A stretch of 64,000 bases of DNA from Lewinella sp. IMCC34191 (lineage in GTDB: Bacteria; Bacteroidota; Bacteroidia; Chitinophagales; Saprospiraceae), in contig NZ_QNQZ01000003.1 in the NCBI RefSeq assembly GCF_003390935.1, positions 416,724 to 480,723 of the forward strand, in the 5' to 3' direction. Shown here one piece after another: positions 37,025-45,362 of the stretch; within the stretch, counting starts at the first letter, position 1; the number at the start of each line of letters is the position of its first letter. The notes under the pieces were generated by a model. The model worked only from the letters and a program-made list of their open reading frames with translations, was not told the DNA's origin and made no database searches. A program made the position numbers and the translations under genes.

Positions 37025-37636
37025 ATGCTAGTAACCATCAATCCCGACAATCCACAGCCCCGCCTCATCAAGCAAATGGTCGACATCCTGGAGGAGGGCG
37101 GCGTTTTGATTTACCCCACCGACACCGTCTACGGCATCGGCTGCGACATCACCAACAAGAACGCGGTAGAGCGGGTAGCGCAGATCCGGGGCATCGACCC
37201 GGACAAGGCGATGTTCAGCTTCATCTGTCAGGATATCAGTCAGGTTACCGATTATTCCGCTACCATCAATAACGACATCTTCCGGGTGATGAAGCATAAC
37301 CTGCCCGGACCGTTCACCTTCATCCTCAAGTCGAATAACCGCACCCCGAAGGTGCTGAAGAATCGCAAGGAGACGATTGGCGTCCGGATCATCAACAACA
37401 ACATCGTAGCGGCTCTCGTACAGGGGCTGGGGCGTCCGATCCTGACGGCCAGCGTAAAGCACGATGACGACGTGGTGGAATACTATACCGACCCCCGCGA
37501 AATTCACGAGGTCTACGGAAAACGCGTGGACGCGGTGATCGACGGCGGCATGGGTGGTAACGAAGCCAGTACCATTATCGACTGCACCGGTGAGGAAGCG
37601 CTCCTCCAGCGCGAGGGAGCCGGCGTGCTGAAGTAA
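37025..37636 (+). CDS. YrdC/Sua5-domain protein, threonylcarbamoyl-AMP synthase-like
   Basis: 203 residues of the YrdC fold: IYPTDTVYGIGCDI with the conserved nucleotide/threonine site, QIRGIDPDKAMFSFI, LPGPFTFILKS, ETIGVRIINNN and a closing STIIDCTGE. TsaC/Sua5 proteins make threonylcarbamoyl-AMP for the t6A base of ANN-decoding tRNAs. The single-domain size fits TsaC or the related YciO, and I cannot separate the two. The ATG at 37025 begins the domain; an upstream GTG adds nine residues and overlaps a possible promoter (TATCTTAC). The stop abuts the stop of the next, convergent gene. Confidence 0.88.
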   Translation: MLVTINPDNPQPRLIKQMVDILEEGGVLIYPTDTVYGIGCDITNKNAVERVAQIRGIDPDKAMFSFICQDISQVTDYSATINNDIFRVMKHNLPGPFTFILKSNNRTPKVLKNRKETIGVRIINNNIVAALVQGLGRPILTASVKHDDDVVEYYTDPREIHEVYGKRVDAVIDGGMGGNEASTIIDCTGEEALLQREGAGVLK

Positions 37637-37858
37637 TCAGATATCCTCCCGCTCCCAGTCGAGCTGAGCTACGTAAATCAGGATGAAACCCAGGATGACC
37701 ATCAGCAGGCGGATGGCAAAGGAAATGCCTACGCCCAGGTCGTATAGCCAGGCGAGGAAGAAAATGTCCACCCCTACGTAGTTGAGTACGATCGATACCA
37801 GCCCGAGGAATAGCAGGAGGAAACCGATTACGGTAAGCGTGGTAGAGTGTCGTAGCAT
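37637..37858 (-). CDS. Small two-helix membrane protein
   Basis: 73 residues. Two strongly hydrophobic segments (TVIGFLLLFLGLVSIVLNYVGV and IRLLMVILGFILIYVAQL, each cut here to its core) separated by a short loop with WLYDLGVG, and an acidic end DWEREDI. I recognise no family. Similar short inner-membrane proteins are frequent in Bacteroidota. It is convergent with the TsaC-like gene with no gap: its stop codon starts directly after the other stop. The length, the start ATG and the regular helix pattern support a real gene; function unknown. Confidence 0.65.
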   Translation of the reverse strand: MLRHSTTLTVIGFLLLFLGLVSIVLNYVGVDIFFLAWLYDLGVGISFAIRLLMVILGFILIYVAQLDWEREDI

Positions 37859-37941
37859 GGTCACCAGTTTGGAACGAAACTACCTACCCCCGGCAGGTGT
37901 TGTCGGTCAAAAGGTGAAATCTGCCCCTAAACCAGTCGTAC

Positions 37942-38790
37942 GTGCCTGATATCAAAATTATAGAATGCCCCCGGGATGCCATGCAAGGCCGCCACGAGTT
38001 CATTCCGACCGATATTAAGGTGAGCTATCTGCAGCGGCTGTTGCGGTGTGGGTTTGACACCCTCGACTTTGGAAGTTTCGTTTCTCCGAAAGCCATTCCG
38101 CAGATGCGGGACACCGCGGAGGTCGTCCGCCGGCTGGACCTGCGCGACACTGATACAAATCTGCTGGCCATCGTAGCAAACCGACGGGGCGCGGTGGCCG
38201 CCCTGGAGCACGACGAGATCGACTTTTTGGGATACCCCTTCAGCGTCAGTGAGACCTTTCAGCTCCGTAATACGAATGCCACGCTGGCAGACAGCGTGGA
38301 ACGCGTTAAGCAGATTCAGGAGCTCACCCAATCCAAGGGTAAGCAGATGGTCGTGTACCTGAGTATGGCCTTCGGGAACCCATACGGAGACCCCTGGAAC
38401 GTGGAGGTCGTTGAGCAATGGCTCGATCGGCTGGCCAAGCTGGATATCCGGATCTTCCAGTTATCGGATACGATCGGGGTCAGTTCGCCGGCCAGTATCA
38501 GCTACCTGTTTTCCAATTTGATCCCGCGCTACCCAAATCTGGAAATCGGTGCCCACCTGCACACGACCCCGGCCAGCTGGGAGGAGAAAATTATTGCTGC
38601 CAGCGGGGCCGGGTGTCAGCGTTACGATGGAGCGATCAGGGGATTCGGCGGCTGCCCGATGGCGCGCGACGAACTAACCGGCAATATGCCGACCGAGCAC
38701 CTCGTTGAATACTTTGGAAACCCATCCACCGGCGTCGGTCCTACCGAATTCGCGGATGCCATGCGGGCCAGCCTGGCGGTTTTTACGTAA
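37942..38790 (+). CDS. Hydroxymethylglutaryl-CoA lyase
   Basis: 282 residues, a TIM-barrel lyase that splits HMG-CoA into acetyl-CoA and acetoacetate at the end of leucine breakdown. It shows the N-terminal IIECPRDAMQG with the substrate Arg, EVGSFVSP-like DFGSFVSPKAIPQM, the metal His pair in GAHLHTTP, and the flexible catalytic loop with the essential Cys in GFGGCPMARDELTGN. The start is GTG at 37942; no ATG precedes the first conserved block. The gene stands alone: no leucine-pathway carboxylase is adjacent. Related DRE-TIM enzymes (homocitrate or isopropylmalate synthases) are longer and lack the GCP loop, so the assignment is firm. Confidence 0.92.
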   Translation: MPDIKIIECPRDAMQGRHEFIPTDIKVSYLQRLLRCGFDTLDFGSFVSPKAIPQMRDTAEVVRRLDLRDTDTNLLAIVANRRGAVAALEHDEIDFLGYPFSVSETFQLRNTNATLADSVERVKQIQELTQSKGKQMVVYLSMAFGNPYGDPWNVEVVEQWLDRLAKLDIRIFQLSDTIGVSSPASISYLFSNLIPRYPNLEIGAHLHTTPASWEEKIIAASGAGCQRYDGAIRGFGGCPMARDELTGNMPTEHLVEYFGNPSTGVGPTEFADAMRASLAVFT

Positions 38791-38879
38791 ATTGACGGGG
38801 CGATGCACGGTAATTGGCCGCGGTCGACCCACCGAAATACGGCCGTCGGGCATTTACTTTACGTCAGACAACCCCATAT

Positions 38880-39491
38880 ATGCGCATTCAACTGCTTGCC
38901 ATCCTGTTTCTTCTCGCCGCGTCGGCCGTAGGTCAGACGGGGTACACGAAGGTGAATGGGTCCTACTACCCGTACACGCTGGATGATTGCGGCGATACCA
39001 TCATCATCGCTCAGCTCGGCGACGTATCGGTCAGCTCACCGGAATTTTTTGAGTCCGACGAGGAGTACAAACTATACCGCCGGTACCGTATCTACGCCCA
39101 GCGCGTGTATCCCTACGCCGTGGATGCCATCCGCATCTTCCGGGAGACGGAGTACATGACCCAGAACATGAGTAAGCGCGACCGCCGGCGTTACATCAAG
39201 CGACTGCAGAAAGAGCTGGAAGAGAAGTTCGAGGAGCCGCTGAAGAGCATGTCGAAAACCCAGGGCAAGGTTCTGATCTCCATGATCGAGCGGGAAACCG
39301 GGGAACCGATATATGATCTCATCAAAGATCTAAGGGGCGGCCTGACGGCCCGGTACTGGGCGACATTAGCCAGTTTCTTCGGGCATAAGCTCAAGCAGAA
39401 ATACGAGATCGGGGATGACCGTATCCTGGACGCGGTGCTGGACGACTTCGACGTCAGCTATCAACTACCCGAGCAGCAGGTCAGGCGGTAA
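38880..39491 (+). CDS. DUF4294 secreted protein
   Basis: 203 residues with a signal peptide (LLAILFLLAASAVGQ). The middle matches DUF4294 of Bacteroidota: DTIIIAQLGDVSV, EEYKLYRRYRIYAQRVYPYAVDAIRIFRE (shortened: YRRYRIYAQRVYPYA), then a highly charged helix (MSKRDRRRYIKRLQKELEEKFEEP) and GKVLISMIERETG. The family has no known activity but is widespread and conserved in the phylum, which suggests an envelope housekeeping role. The ATG at 38880 is the only start that keeps the signal peptide. It follows the HMG-CoA lyase by about 90 nt and is convergent with the helix-turn-helix gene. Confidence 0.85.
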   Translation: MRIQLLAILFLLAASAVGQTGYTKVNGSYYPYTLDDCGDTIIIAQLGDVSVSSPEFFESDEEYKLYRRYRIYAQRVYPYAVDAIRIFRETEYMTQNMSKRDRRRYIKRLQKELEEKFEEPLKSMSKTQGKVLISMIERETGEPIYDLIKDLRGGLTARYWATLASFFGHKLKQKYEIGDDRILDAVLDDFDVSYQLPEQQVRR

Positions 39492-39505
39492 CTACTGCCG
39501 TTCTA

Positions 39506-40507
39506 TTAATAATTGGTTTCGGCCTCTATACGGCGGCGGGTATCCAGTATTTGGGTGCGTAGGCGGTTGAAGAACCATTCGCGGTACTTATTCGCATCCG
39601 GGCCTAACGAGCCCGAAACGGCCGCAATCCGATCGAACCACTGCCGGGTCATCTCGCATATCTGCGCGTCTTCGGTTTGCAGGTAGTTCGGCGTCAGGAA
39701 GGTTACGAAAAGGCTGCTGCGGTGTGCCGATTCGATGAGAATGGCATTGTCGTTATTGGCCAGTTCATTATGTACCGGCCGAAAGGTCGCGCTCATCGCT
39801 TCGGGTTGCCCCCCCGGTGCGTACTTCCGCCCTACCCTGGCCATCTCGTTGAGGTGATTGACCATTCCCCCTACCTCGTCCAGTAGTCGCAGTGCTTCTC
39901 CCTCCCTGGCGTAGCGGCCCGCTACGTGCAGATACTCGATCTGATCAAGGGTAGTACTCAGCAGACCCAATGACCATAATTCCACGCCGGGAATATGCAA
40001 CGAGGCCACACCGATATCGCGGGCCCGCTCCAGCAACCGCGAATCAATCAACGAATCGGAAAAAGCTAACTCGCGCCAGCCGGGAAAATTCCAGCAGGTG
40101 ATGCTGTACACGTACAGCTTTAGGGCCAGCAGTCGCGGGTACAGCATTTCGTAAAAAATGGGAATGCCGGGGTTCGCGATGTAGATGTACGGGTCCTGGA
40201 GCTGCTCCACCCGGGCTAAATGGACTTCTAGCTGGTTGAGGTAATCTTCCGGGCTTCGGATATCTACTTCCGAGCGGTTGTAGCGAAAGGGAATCTGGTA
40301 CTGCCCGTCCGGCATCGGCTGGTCGAAGGTGCGGGCCAGTTCGGCTAGTTCGTTTGCCATCAACTGACTGTCGCCCCTGACCCGGCGGTAGATGGCATCG
40401 CGGCTGAGGTGAAGCAGCTCGGCTATGGCTTCGATCATCGCTTGCTTGCTGTCAAAGCGCTTGGACAGGTTAGTGAAGTACCGGCGCTGAAAATCTGATG
40501 GCGACAT
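39506..40507 (-). CDS. Helix-turn-helix protein with unknown C-terminal domain
   Basis: 333 residues. Residues about 20-65 look like a Cro-type helix-turn-helix (MIEAIAELLHLSRDAIYRRVRG, DSQLMANELAELARTF). The rest is a helical and mixed domain I do not recognise (PYIYIANPGIPIFYEMLYPRLLALKLY, WNFPGWRELAF). Many Bacteroidota genomes carry this type of protein. It is probably a DNA-binding regulator whose large domain senses something, but no ligand motif is evident. It begins 9 nt after the FKBP lipoprotein gene on the same strand and is probably co-transcribed with it. Confidence 0.6.
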   Translation of the reverse strand: MSPSDFQRRYFTNLSKRFDSKQAMIEAIAELLHLSRDAIYRRVRGDSQLMANELAELARTFDQPMPDGQYQIPFRYNRSEVDIRSPEDYLNQLEVHLARVEQLQDPYIYIANPGIPIFYEMLYPRLLALKLYVYSITCWNFPGWRELAFSDSLIDSRLLERARDIGVASLHIPGVELWSLGLLSTTLDQIEYLHVAGRYAREGEALRLLDEVGGMVNHLNEMARVGRKYAPGGQPEAMSATFRPVHNELANNDNAILIESAHRSSLFVTFLTPNYLQTEDAQICEMTRQWFDRIAAVSGSLGPDANKYREWFFNRLRTQILDTRRRIEAETNY

Positions 40508-40516
40508 AAGCGATCG

Positions 40517-41098
40517 TTACTCTTCTAAAATCCGGATGTCTTCGATCAAAAATTCCAGGGGTTCATCGGCGGGCACGAGGGTGTCCCCGCGGGGTGAGAC
40601 GAGGCCTTCCGCGCCGTAGGCAAGGCTACTGGGAGTAAGGATGCGCAGGCGGGCACCAGGTCGTACGCGCCGCAGCGCTAAATTCCAGGCCGGAATAAGA
40701 TCACCGAGACGAAAGCGAAGCGGGTCTCCTCTCCGTTGGCTACTATCGAATTCGGTTCCGTCGAGGAAGCGACCGGAATAGTGGACGGTCAGGATATCGC
40801 CCTCGGCCAAATAGCTGTATTCCCCTGAATCCACGACCTCGTAGAAGTAGCCTTCCGGCGCGGCATAGACGTCGTAGTTCCGGTCGATCGCCCGGTTAAT
40901 GATGGCGTTACGTTGCCGGCCCGCCAGGTCATCTACCGGGCTAAGCTCCGTAATCAGGCGCTCCTCGATGGCGGAGCGTTCTTCGGCGGCTCGTTCGGGT
41001 TCTTCGCGTGTATCCGCCTCCCCGCATGCAAGCACCAGGAACGGTAAGAGAAAAAGGCTTCCGCGGGCGAAGCAGACGATATAATCGAGGGAGAACAT
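40517..41098 (-). CDS. FKBP-type peptidyl-prolyl isomerase lipoprotein
   Basis: 193 residues. Lipoprotein signal with lipobox LVLAC (Cys25), an acidic linker (EADTREEPERAAEERS), then an FKBP domain at about 95-190: LTVHYSGRFLDGTEFDSS, PLRFRLGDLIPAWNLALRRVRPG and SSLAYGAEG. Trp in PAWNLAL occupies the usual pocket floor. It catalyses cis-trans proline isomerisation and helps envelope proteins fold. A domain-free stretch (LSPVDDLAGRQRNAIINRAID) before the FKBP core is typical of gliding-associated and other Bacteroidota FKBPs. It is the first gene of a likely two-gene unit with the helix-turn-helix protein and divergent from the MORN lipoprotein gene. Confidence 0.9.
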   Translation of the reverse strand: MFSLDYIVCFARGSLFLLPFLVLACGEADTREEPERAAEERSAIEERLITELSPVDDLAGRQRNAIINRAIDRNYDVYAAPEGYFYEVVDSGEYSYLAEGDILTVHYSGRFLDGTEFDSSQRRGDPLRFRLGDLIPAWNLALRRVRPGARLRILTPSSLAYGAEGLVSPRGDTLVPADEPLEFLIEDIRILEE

Positions 41099-41230
41099 GA
41101 ACGTTGTGGGTAGAGTAAGTTGGAAACGGATGCGGTTCGGATCAAAACCAGAACGGAATGAATCAAAAGCGCGTTTCCCCGAATACGAAACCGGTGAGTT
41201 AATATGTACGAAAGTAATGAATCCCGTCCT

Positions 41231-41887
41231 ATGTCCCTCGTCTGCCGCTTGGCCCTCCCATTTACGCTACTGCTTTATACCTGCGGTCCCTCGCCCGAAA
41301 TAAGGGAGGAGACCGACCCGGCCGGATACCGTACGGAGTACCAGGTGTCGGCCGAAACCGGGGAGCAGGAGGGATTCTCCCGGCGCTACGATCCGGCGGG
41401 TAAGCTGATCAGCGAGGAAATGTACGCCAAGGGAGCACTGGAGGGAAAGCGGACGGCCTATTATCCGGACGGAAGCGTCGAACTTATTGAAAACTACCGG
41501 GCGGGTCAGTTCGACGGGGATTATATGACCTACGATTCATCGGGCAACTTGCGGCTGCACGGACAGTACCGGGAGGGAATCATGAGCGATGACTGGATAC
41601 GCTACTGGCCGAAGGGCCGGGTAAGGGAAGTGGTCGCGGTCGCGGACAATAAGGAAAACGGCCCCTTCCGGGAATGGTACGAGAACGGCCAGCCCCGCGC
41701 GGCCGGCACCTACGTTGACGGCAAAGAAAACGGTACCCTTTGGCAATTTGACGAGGAGGGGACGCTCCTTGCCGTACGAGACTGCGAGGATGGCGTCTGC
41801 CTGGCCCGCTGGAAAGCGGAGGAAGGAGGCGAAGCGCCCGAAGCGGCCCCCGATATGCAGCGGCCGCCCGACCTGCCGGAAAGTTGA
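41231..41887 (+). CDS. MORN-repeat lipoprotein (YwqK-like)
   Basis: 218 residues. Signal peptide with a lipobox ending in Cys18 (LLYTC), then about six MORN-type repeats of the YwqK kind (YDPAGKLISEEMYAKG, YYPDGSVELIENYRAG, YDSSGNLRLHGQYREG, WYENGQPRAAGTYVDG), each a beta-hairpin. The C-terminus is Pro/Glu rich. Such proteins are sometimes labelled toxin-antitoxin antitoxins by similarity, but nothing here supports that: there is no partner, and an exported lipoprotein is not an antitoxin. It probably has a structural or binding role at the outer membrane. The codons for the lipobox region resemble the GC-rich element weakly. porQ follows after 38 nt. Confidence 0.8.
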   Translation: MSLVCRLALPFTLLLYTCGPSPEIREETDPAGYRTEYQVSAETGEQEGFSRRYDPAGKLISEEMYAKGALEGKRTAYYPDGSVELIENYRAGQFDGDYMTYDSSGNLRLHGQYREGIMSDDWIRYWPKGRVREVVAVADNKENGPFREWYENGQPRAAGTYVDGKENGTLWQFDEEGTLLAVRDCEDGVCLARWKAEEGGEAPEAAPDMQRPPDLPES

Positions 41888-41925
41888 CAGGCCACGCCCT
41901 GAATGTCTTTCCTATCTTACCCCCG

Positions 41926-42975
41926 ATGAGAAGATTACTGTCCTGGACCTTCGCCCTTCTTTTCTGTTTCAATCTGTCCGCTCAGGTCGGGGGTATCTCC
42001 GCCTACGAGTTCCTTAACCTCCCCAATTCGGCGACGGTGGCGGGCCTCGGAGTGCACCATATTTCGGTCAGGAACGACGACCTCTCACTGGCCGCCCGAA
42101 ATCCATCCTTGCTGAACCGGGAGATGCACGGGCAGGTGGTCCTGAGCCACGGCTTCGTGCCGGCCGGTATCCACAACAGTTATCTCGCCTACGCGCGCCA
42201 CCGCGACGACCTCAATCTGACCTTGCAGGCCGGCCTGCAATATGTCGGCTACGGATCGGATCTGGTCCGCCGCGACGTGACGGGCCAGGCAATGGGCACC
42301 TTTAGCGCCAGCGATTTCGCCGTTACGGTGGGGGCGGCCCGGGAGATAGAGGAGCGGTTATCGGTGGGCGTAAATATGAAAGTCATCGGGTCGCAGCTGG
42401 CCGGCTACGGTAGCTTCGGGCTGGGGTTTGACGCGGGATTGTTCTACCGCGACACTTCCGGTCGTTTCGGGATCACGCTGCTGGCGCGCAACTTCGGTCG
42501 GCAGCTCCAGCACTACACGGACGATGGCTTTCGGGAACCCATGCCCTTCGAGCTGCAGGTGGGGCTGAGCCGGGAGCTGAAATACCTCCCTTTCCGCTTC
42601 TCCATCATTTACCGCTACCTCGACCGGTGGAATATCCTGTACGACAACCCGGACGCGAACGACGATTTTATACTCATCAACGAAGCGGAGGGCAGTACCG
42701 ACCCGGGGGCGGGGGCCGTCTTTTTCGATAATCTCGCCCGTCACTTCGTCTTCAACGGGGAGTTGCTCATTGGCAAACAGCGCAATTTGAGCCTGCGCCT
42801 GGGATACAATCACGGATTACGGCGCGAACTGCGGCTGACGGAATTCCGCTCCGGCGCCGGCTACAGTTTTGGCTTTGGCTGGCGCACGCGGCGTTTTCGC
42901 ATCAGCTATGGCCGTACGACTTATCATTTAGGTGGCGGAGTGAACCAGTTGGGCCTGGGCACGATAATACGTTAA
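41926..42975 (+). CDS. porQ: Type IX secretion system protein PorQ
   Basis: 349 residues. Signal peptide (TFALLFCFNLSAQ) followed by the typical PorQ opening GGISAYEFLNLPNSATVAGLGVHHIS and a beta-barrel rich in aromatic residues ending LGLGTIIR. PorQ is an outer-membrane component that works with PorU, PorV and PorZ in the attachment complex that processes cargo with sorting tails. The other T9SS genes are not in this window; porQ is often unlinked. A cargo candidate with a sorting tail is encoded at 57037-59298. The ATG at 41926 is chosen because it starts the signal peptide. TATCTTAC just before it may be the -7 box. Confidence 0.88.
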   Translation: MRRLLSWTFALLFCFNLSAQVGGISAYEFLNLPNSATVAGLGVHHISVRNDDLSLAARNPSLLNREMHGQVVLSHGFVPAGIHNSYLAYARHRDDLNLTLQAGLQYVGYGSDLVRRDVTGQAMGTFSASDFAVTVGAAREIEERLSVGVNMKVIGSQLAGYGSFGLGFDAGLFYRDTSGRFGITLLARNFGRQLQHYTDDGFREPMPFELQVGLSRELKYLPFRFSIIYRYLDRWNILYDNPDANDDFILINEAEGSTDPGAGAVFFDNLARHFVFNGELLIGKQRNLSLRLGYNHGLRRELRLTEFRSGAGYSFGFGWRTRRFRISYGRTTYHLGGGVNQLGLGTIIR

Positions 42976-43025
42976 CCCGGCCGATACTTCCCCTCCAAAC
43001 CACGGCCCCTACCTACCTTAGCCAT

Positions 43026-44024
43026 ATGAAAGCCATCATCCCCGTTGCCGGGGCGGGCATGCGTCTGCGTCCCCTGACTTATACCCAGCCCAAACCGCTT
43101 ATCCCGGTGGCGGGTAAGCCCATTATCAGTTTCATCGTTGATCAGCTGATCGAGCTCGGCGTCAATGATTTCGTTTTTATTATCGGGTACCTGGGGGAAA
43201 AGATCCGCGAATACATCGAGCGCGTCTATCCGCAGCTCAATACCAAATTCGTCAACCAGGAGGAACGCATGGGATCCGCCCACGCGATCTGGCTGGCGCG
43301 CGATCATTACGTTGATGCGGACGAGATCATCATTTTCTTCGGGGACGCGATCATCGATGCCGACCTCAGTGAATTCGTGCGCTCGAAGGTGAGCTGCATC
43401 GGCGTGAAGACCGTGGAAGACCCCCGCCAGTTCGGCGTGGTCGAACAGGACCTGGAGGGCAACATCCGTGGCCTGATCGAAAAGCCGACGATACCGAAGT
43501 CAAACCTCGCCATGGTCGGCTGCTACAAGATCCGGGAGGTGCAGCAATTCATCGAGGCCTGCGCGCATAACCTGGAACACAAGATCCGTAGCATTGGCGA
43601 GTATCCCCTGACGGATGCCCTGGCCAGAATGCTTGAGTGGGGGACCGAACTGCGGACGATCCGCGTCGACAACTGGTTTGATTGCGGTCGCAGGGAGGTT
43701 CTGCTCCAGACGAACGCCATTTTTCTGGACCGCCCGGGCTTCGCCACCGACGACCCGCCACCCTACGACAACAGCATCATCATCCACCCCGTACACATCG
43801 GTCCGGAATGCGTGATCAGCAACAGCATCGTTGGTCCCCACGTTACGGTCGGGGCTAATTCTAAACTCGAGAACGCAATCGTTTCCGACAGCATCATCGG
43901 CGACTATGCCCGCATTTACGACATCGTGCTGCGCAAATCGGTGGTCGGAAACGACGCGAGCATCGGCGGTATGCGACACAGCCTCAACATTGGCGACAAC
44001 ACCGAAATAGACTTTGGCGGATAG
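43026..44024 (+). CDS. Sugar-phosphate nucleotidyltransferase with hexapeptide tail
   Basis: 332 residues. N-terminal Rossmann-like domain with PVAGAGMRLRPLT, the Lys motif QPKPLIPVAGKPI, metal Asp in FFGDAIIDAD and EKPTIPKSN; this fits glucose-1-phosphate thymidylyl- or uridylyltransferase relatives. The C-terminus (about 255-330) is a left-handed beta-helix with hexapeptide repeats (VHIGPECVISNSIVGPHVTV, core given), so it may also have acetyltransferase-like or only structural function. The exact nucleotide and sugar are not decidable. TACCTTAG before the ATG is a candidate -7 box. It precedes the CorC-like gene by 18 nt. Confidence 0.87.
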   Translation: MKAIIPVAGAGMRLRPLTYTQPKPLIPVAGKPIISFIVDQLIELGVNDFVFIIGYLGEKIREYIERVYPQLNTKFVNQEERMGSAHAIWLARDHYVDADEIIIFFGDAIIDADLSEFVRSKVSCIGVKTVEDPRQFGVVEQDLEGNIRGLIEKPTIPKSNLAMVGCYKIREVQQFIEACAHNLEHKIRSIGEYPLTDALARMLEWGTELRTIRVDNWFDCGRREVLLQTNAIFLDRPGFATDDPPPYDNSIIIHPVHIGPECVISNSIVGPHVTVGANSKLENAIVSDSIIGDYARIYDIVLRKSVVGNDASIGGMRHSLNIGDNTEIDFGG

Positions 44025-44042
44025 ATTTTATAAATTACCCCT

Positions 44043-45308
44043 ATGAGCCTGGCGATTGCCATTATTGCCTGCCTGTTGCTGTCCGCCCTCTTCAGCGGTT
44101 CCGAAATCGCCTACGTTTCGGCCAATAAACTACGCGTCGAACTCAAGAAAAAACGCAACAATACCCGCAGCCGCATCCTGACGGGCTGGTTCGACCGCCC
44201 CGCCGAGTTTCTCAGCACCATGCTGGTCGGCAACAACATTGCCCTGGTCGCCTTCACCTCGCTGATGACCGTGCCGCTCACGCTGGTGGTCAACAACTAC
44301 CTGGGGCTGGAAACGGAGATCCTCGTCCTGCTCATCAATACGCTGGCCATCACCATCACGGTACTGATCTTTGGCGAGTACGTACCGAAGACGATCTTCC
44401 GGATGTATTCCGACAACGCGCTTTACTTCTGGGCGCTCCCCCTGCGCTTTCTGCAGGCGCTGCTCTGGTTCCCGAGTATCGTCATGACCACCGTCAGCGA
44501 CTGGGTACTGCGGCTTTTTTTTAAGCGGCCCAGCACGGAGCTCGACACCGTACTGACCCGCCTGGACCTGGAGAATTTCGTGAACCGAAGCCAGACTTCC
44601 GAAGAACAGGAATCGGCAATCGATACGAAACTGTTTGGTAACGCGCTAAACCTGGCCGACGTCCGGGTTCGGGACTGTATGGTACCCCGCACGGAGATCG
44701 AGAGCATCGACGCCTCGGCAACGGTGGACGAGCTGGAAGCCAAGTTCATCGATACCCACCTGAGCCGCATCATCGTCATCGACGGCGAGGCCGACAACGT
44801 GCTGGGTTACGTCCACCACCAGCAACTACTCGAATTTCCGGAAACGATCCGGCAGTGCATCCTCGAGATCACCTTCGTACCAGAGGTGGGGCGCGTGGCC
44901 GACCTGCTGGACCGCGCCGTGAAGGACCAGCTAAGCATCTTCTGCGTAGTGGATGAATTCGGCGGCATTGCCGGGGTGATCACCATGGAGGACCTGCTCG
45001 AAGAAATTTTCGGCGAGATCGAAGACGAATACGACGAGGACGAGTACGTCGAAATCGACGAGGGCAACGGCTACTACCGCTTCAGCGGGCGGCTGGAGAT
45101 CAACTACCTCAACGATAAATACGAGATCGGTCTGCCCGAGGGCGACTACCAGACCCTGTCGGGTTTCATTGTCACCACGGCGGAGCGAGTTCCGGAGCAG
45201 GATGAAAGCCTCGAATTAGAAGGCTTTAATTTTCGCATGCTGGAAGTGAGCAATACCCGCATCGAGGTGGTGCATCTGCACGTGCTGCCCGAGGGAGAAG
45301 CGGAATAA
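44043..45308 (+). CDS. CorC/HlyC-family membrane protein (CNNM, GldE-like)
   Basis: 421 residues. N-terminal DUF21 membrane domain with four helices (ALFSGSEIAYVSANKLR, MLVGNNIALVAF, EYVPKTIF), a CBS pair at about 200-325 (RDCMVPRTEIESID, IIVIDGEADNVLGYVH, FGGIAGVITMEDLLEEIFGE) and a CorC_HlyC C-terminal domain (LEINYLNDKYEIGLPE). The family binds adenine nucleotides and is linked to magnesium or other cation transport. In Bacteroidota the gliding protein GldE has this architecture, but no gldD is adjacent. It is in a plus-strand run with the nucleotidyltransferase and MscS genes. Confidence 0.9.
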   Translation: MSLAIAIIACLLLSALFSGSEIAYVSANKLRVELKKKRNNTRSRILTGWFDRPAEFLSTMLVGNNIALVAFTSLMTVPLTLVVNNYLGLETEILVLLINTLAITITVLIFGEYVPKTIFRMYSDNALYFWALPLRFLQALLWFPSIVMTTVSDWVLRLFFKRPSTELDTVLTRLDLENFVNRSQTSEEQESAIDTKLFGNALNLADVRVRDCMVPRTEIESIDASATVDELEAKFIDTHLSRIIVIDGEADNVLGYVHHQQLLEFPETIRQCILEITFVPEVGRVADLLDRAVKDQLSIFCVVDEFGGIAGVITMEDLLEEIFGEIEDEYDEDEYVEIDEGNGYYRFSGRLEINYLNDKYEIGLPEGDYQTLSGFIVTTAERVPEQDESLELEGFNFRMLEVSNTRIEVVHLHVLPEGEAE

Positions 45309-45362
45309 GCGAACCCTTTCGGTAGCAACCCGTTACCGAAATTTGACCCAGCCCCAAGCCAG

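Noticed and set aside
37025..37636. Ribosome-maturation or hydrogenase-related YrdC protein (HypF)
   Set aside because: Only the single YrdC domain is present, and no hydrogenase genes are near.
41274..41297. Weak match to the GC-rich element in the lipobox codons of the MORN lipoprotein
   Set aside because: Several mismatches in the core and the residues (TCGPS) are explained by a normal lipobox; not counted as a copy.
41231..41887. Antitoxin of a toxin-antitoxin pair (YwqK similarity)
   Set aside because: The protein is an exported lipoprotein made of MORN repeats and has no toxin partner; the name would mislead.
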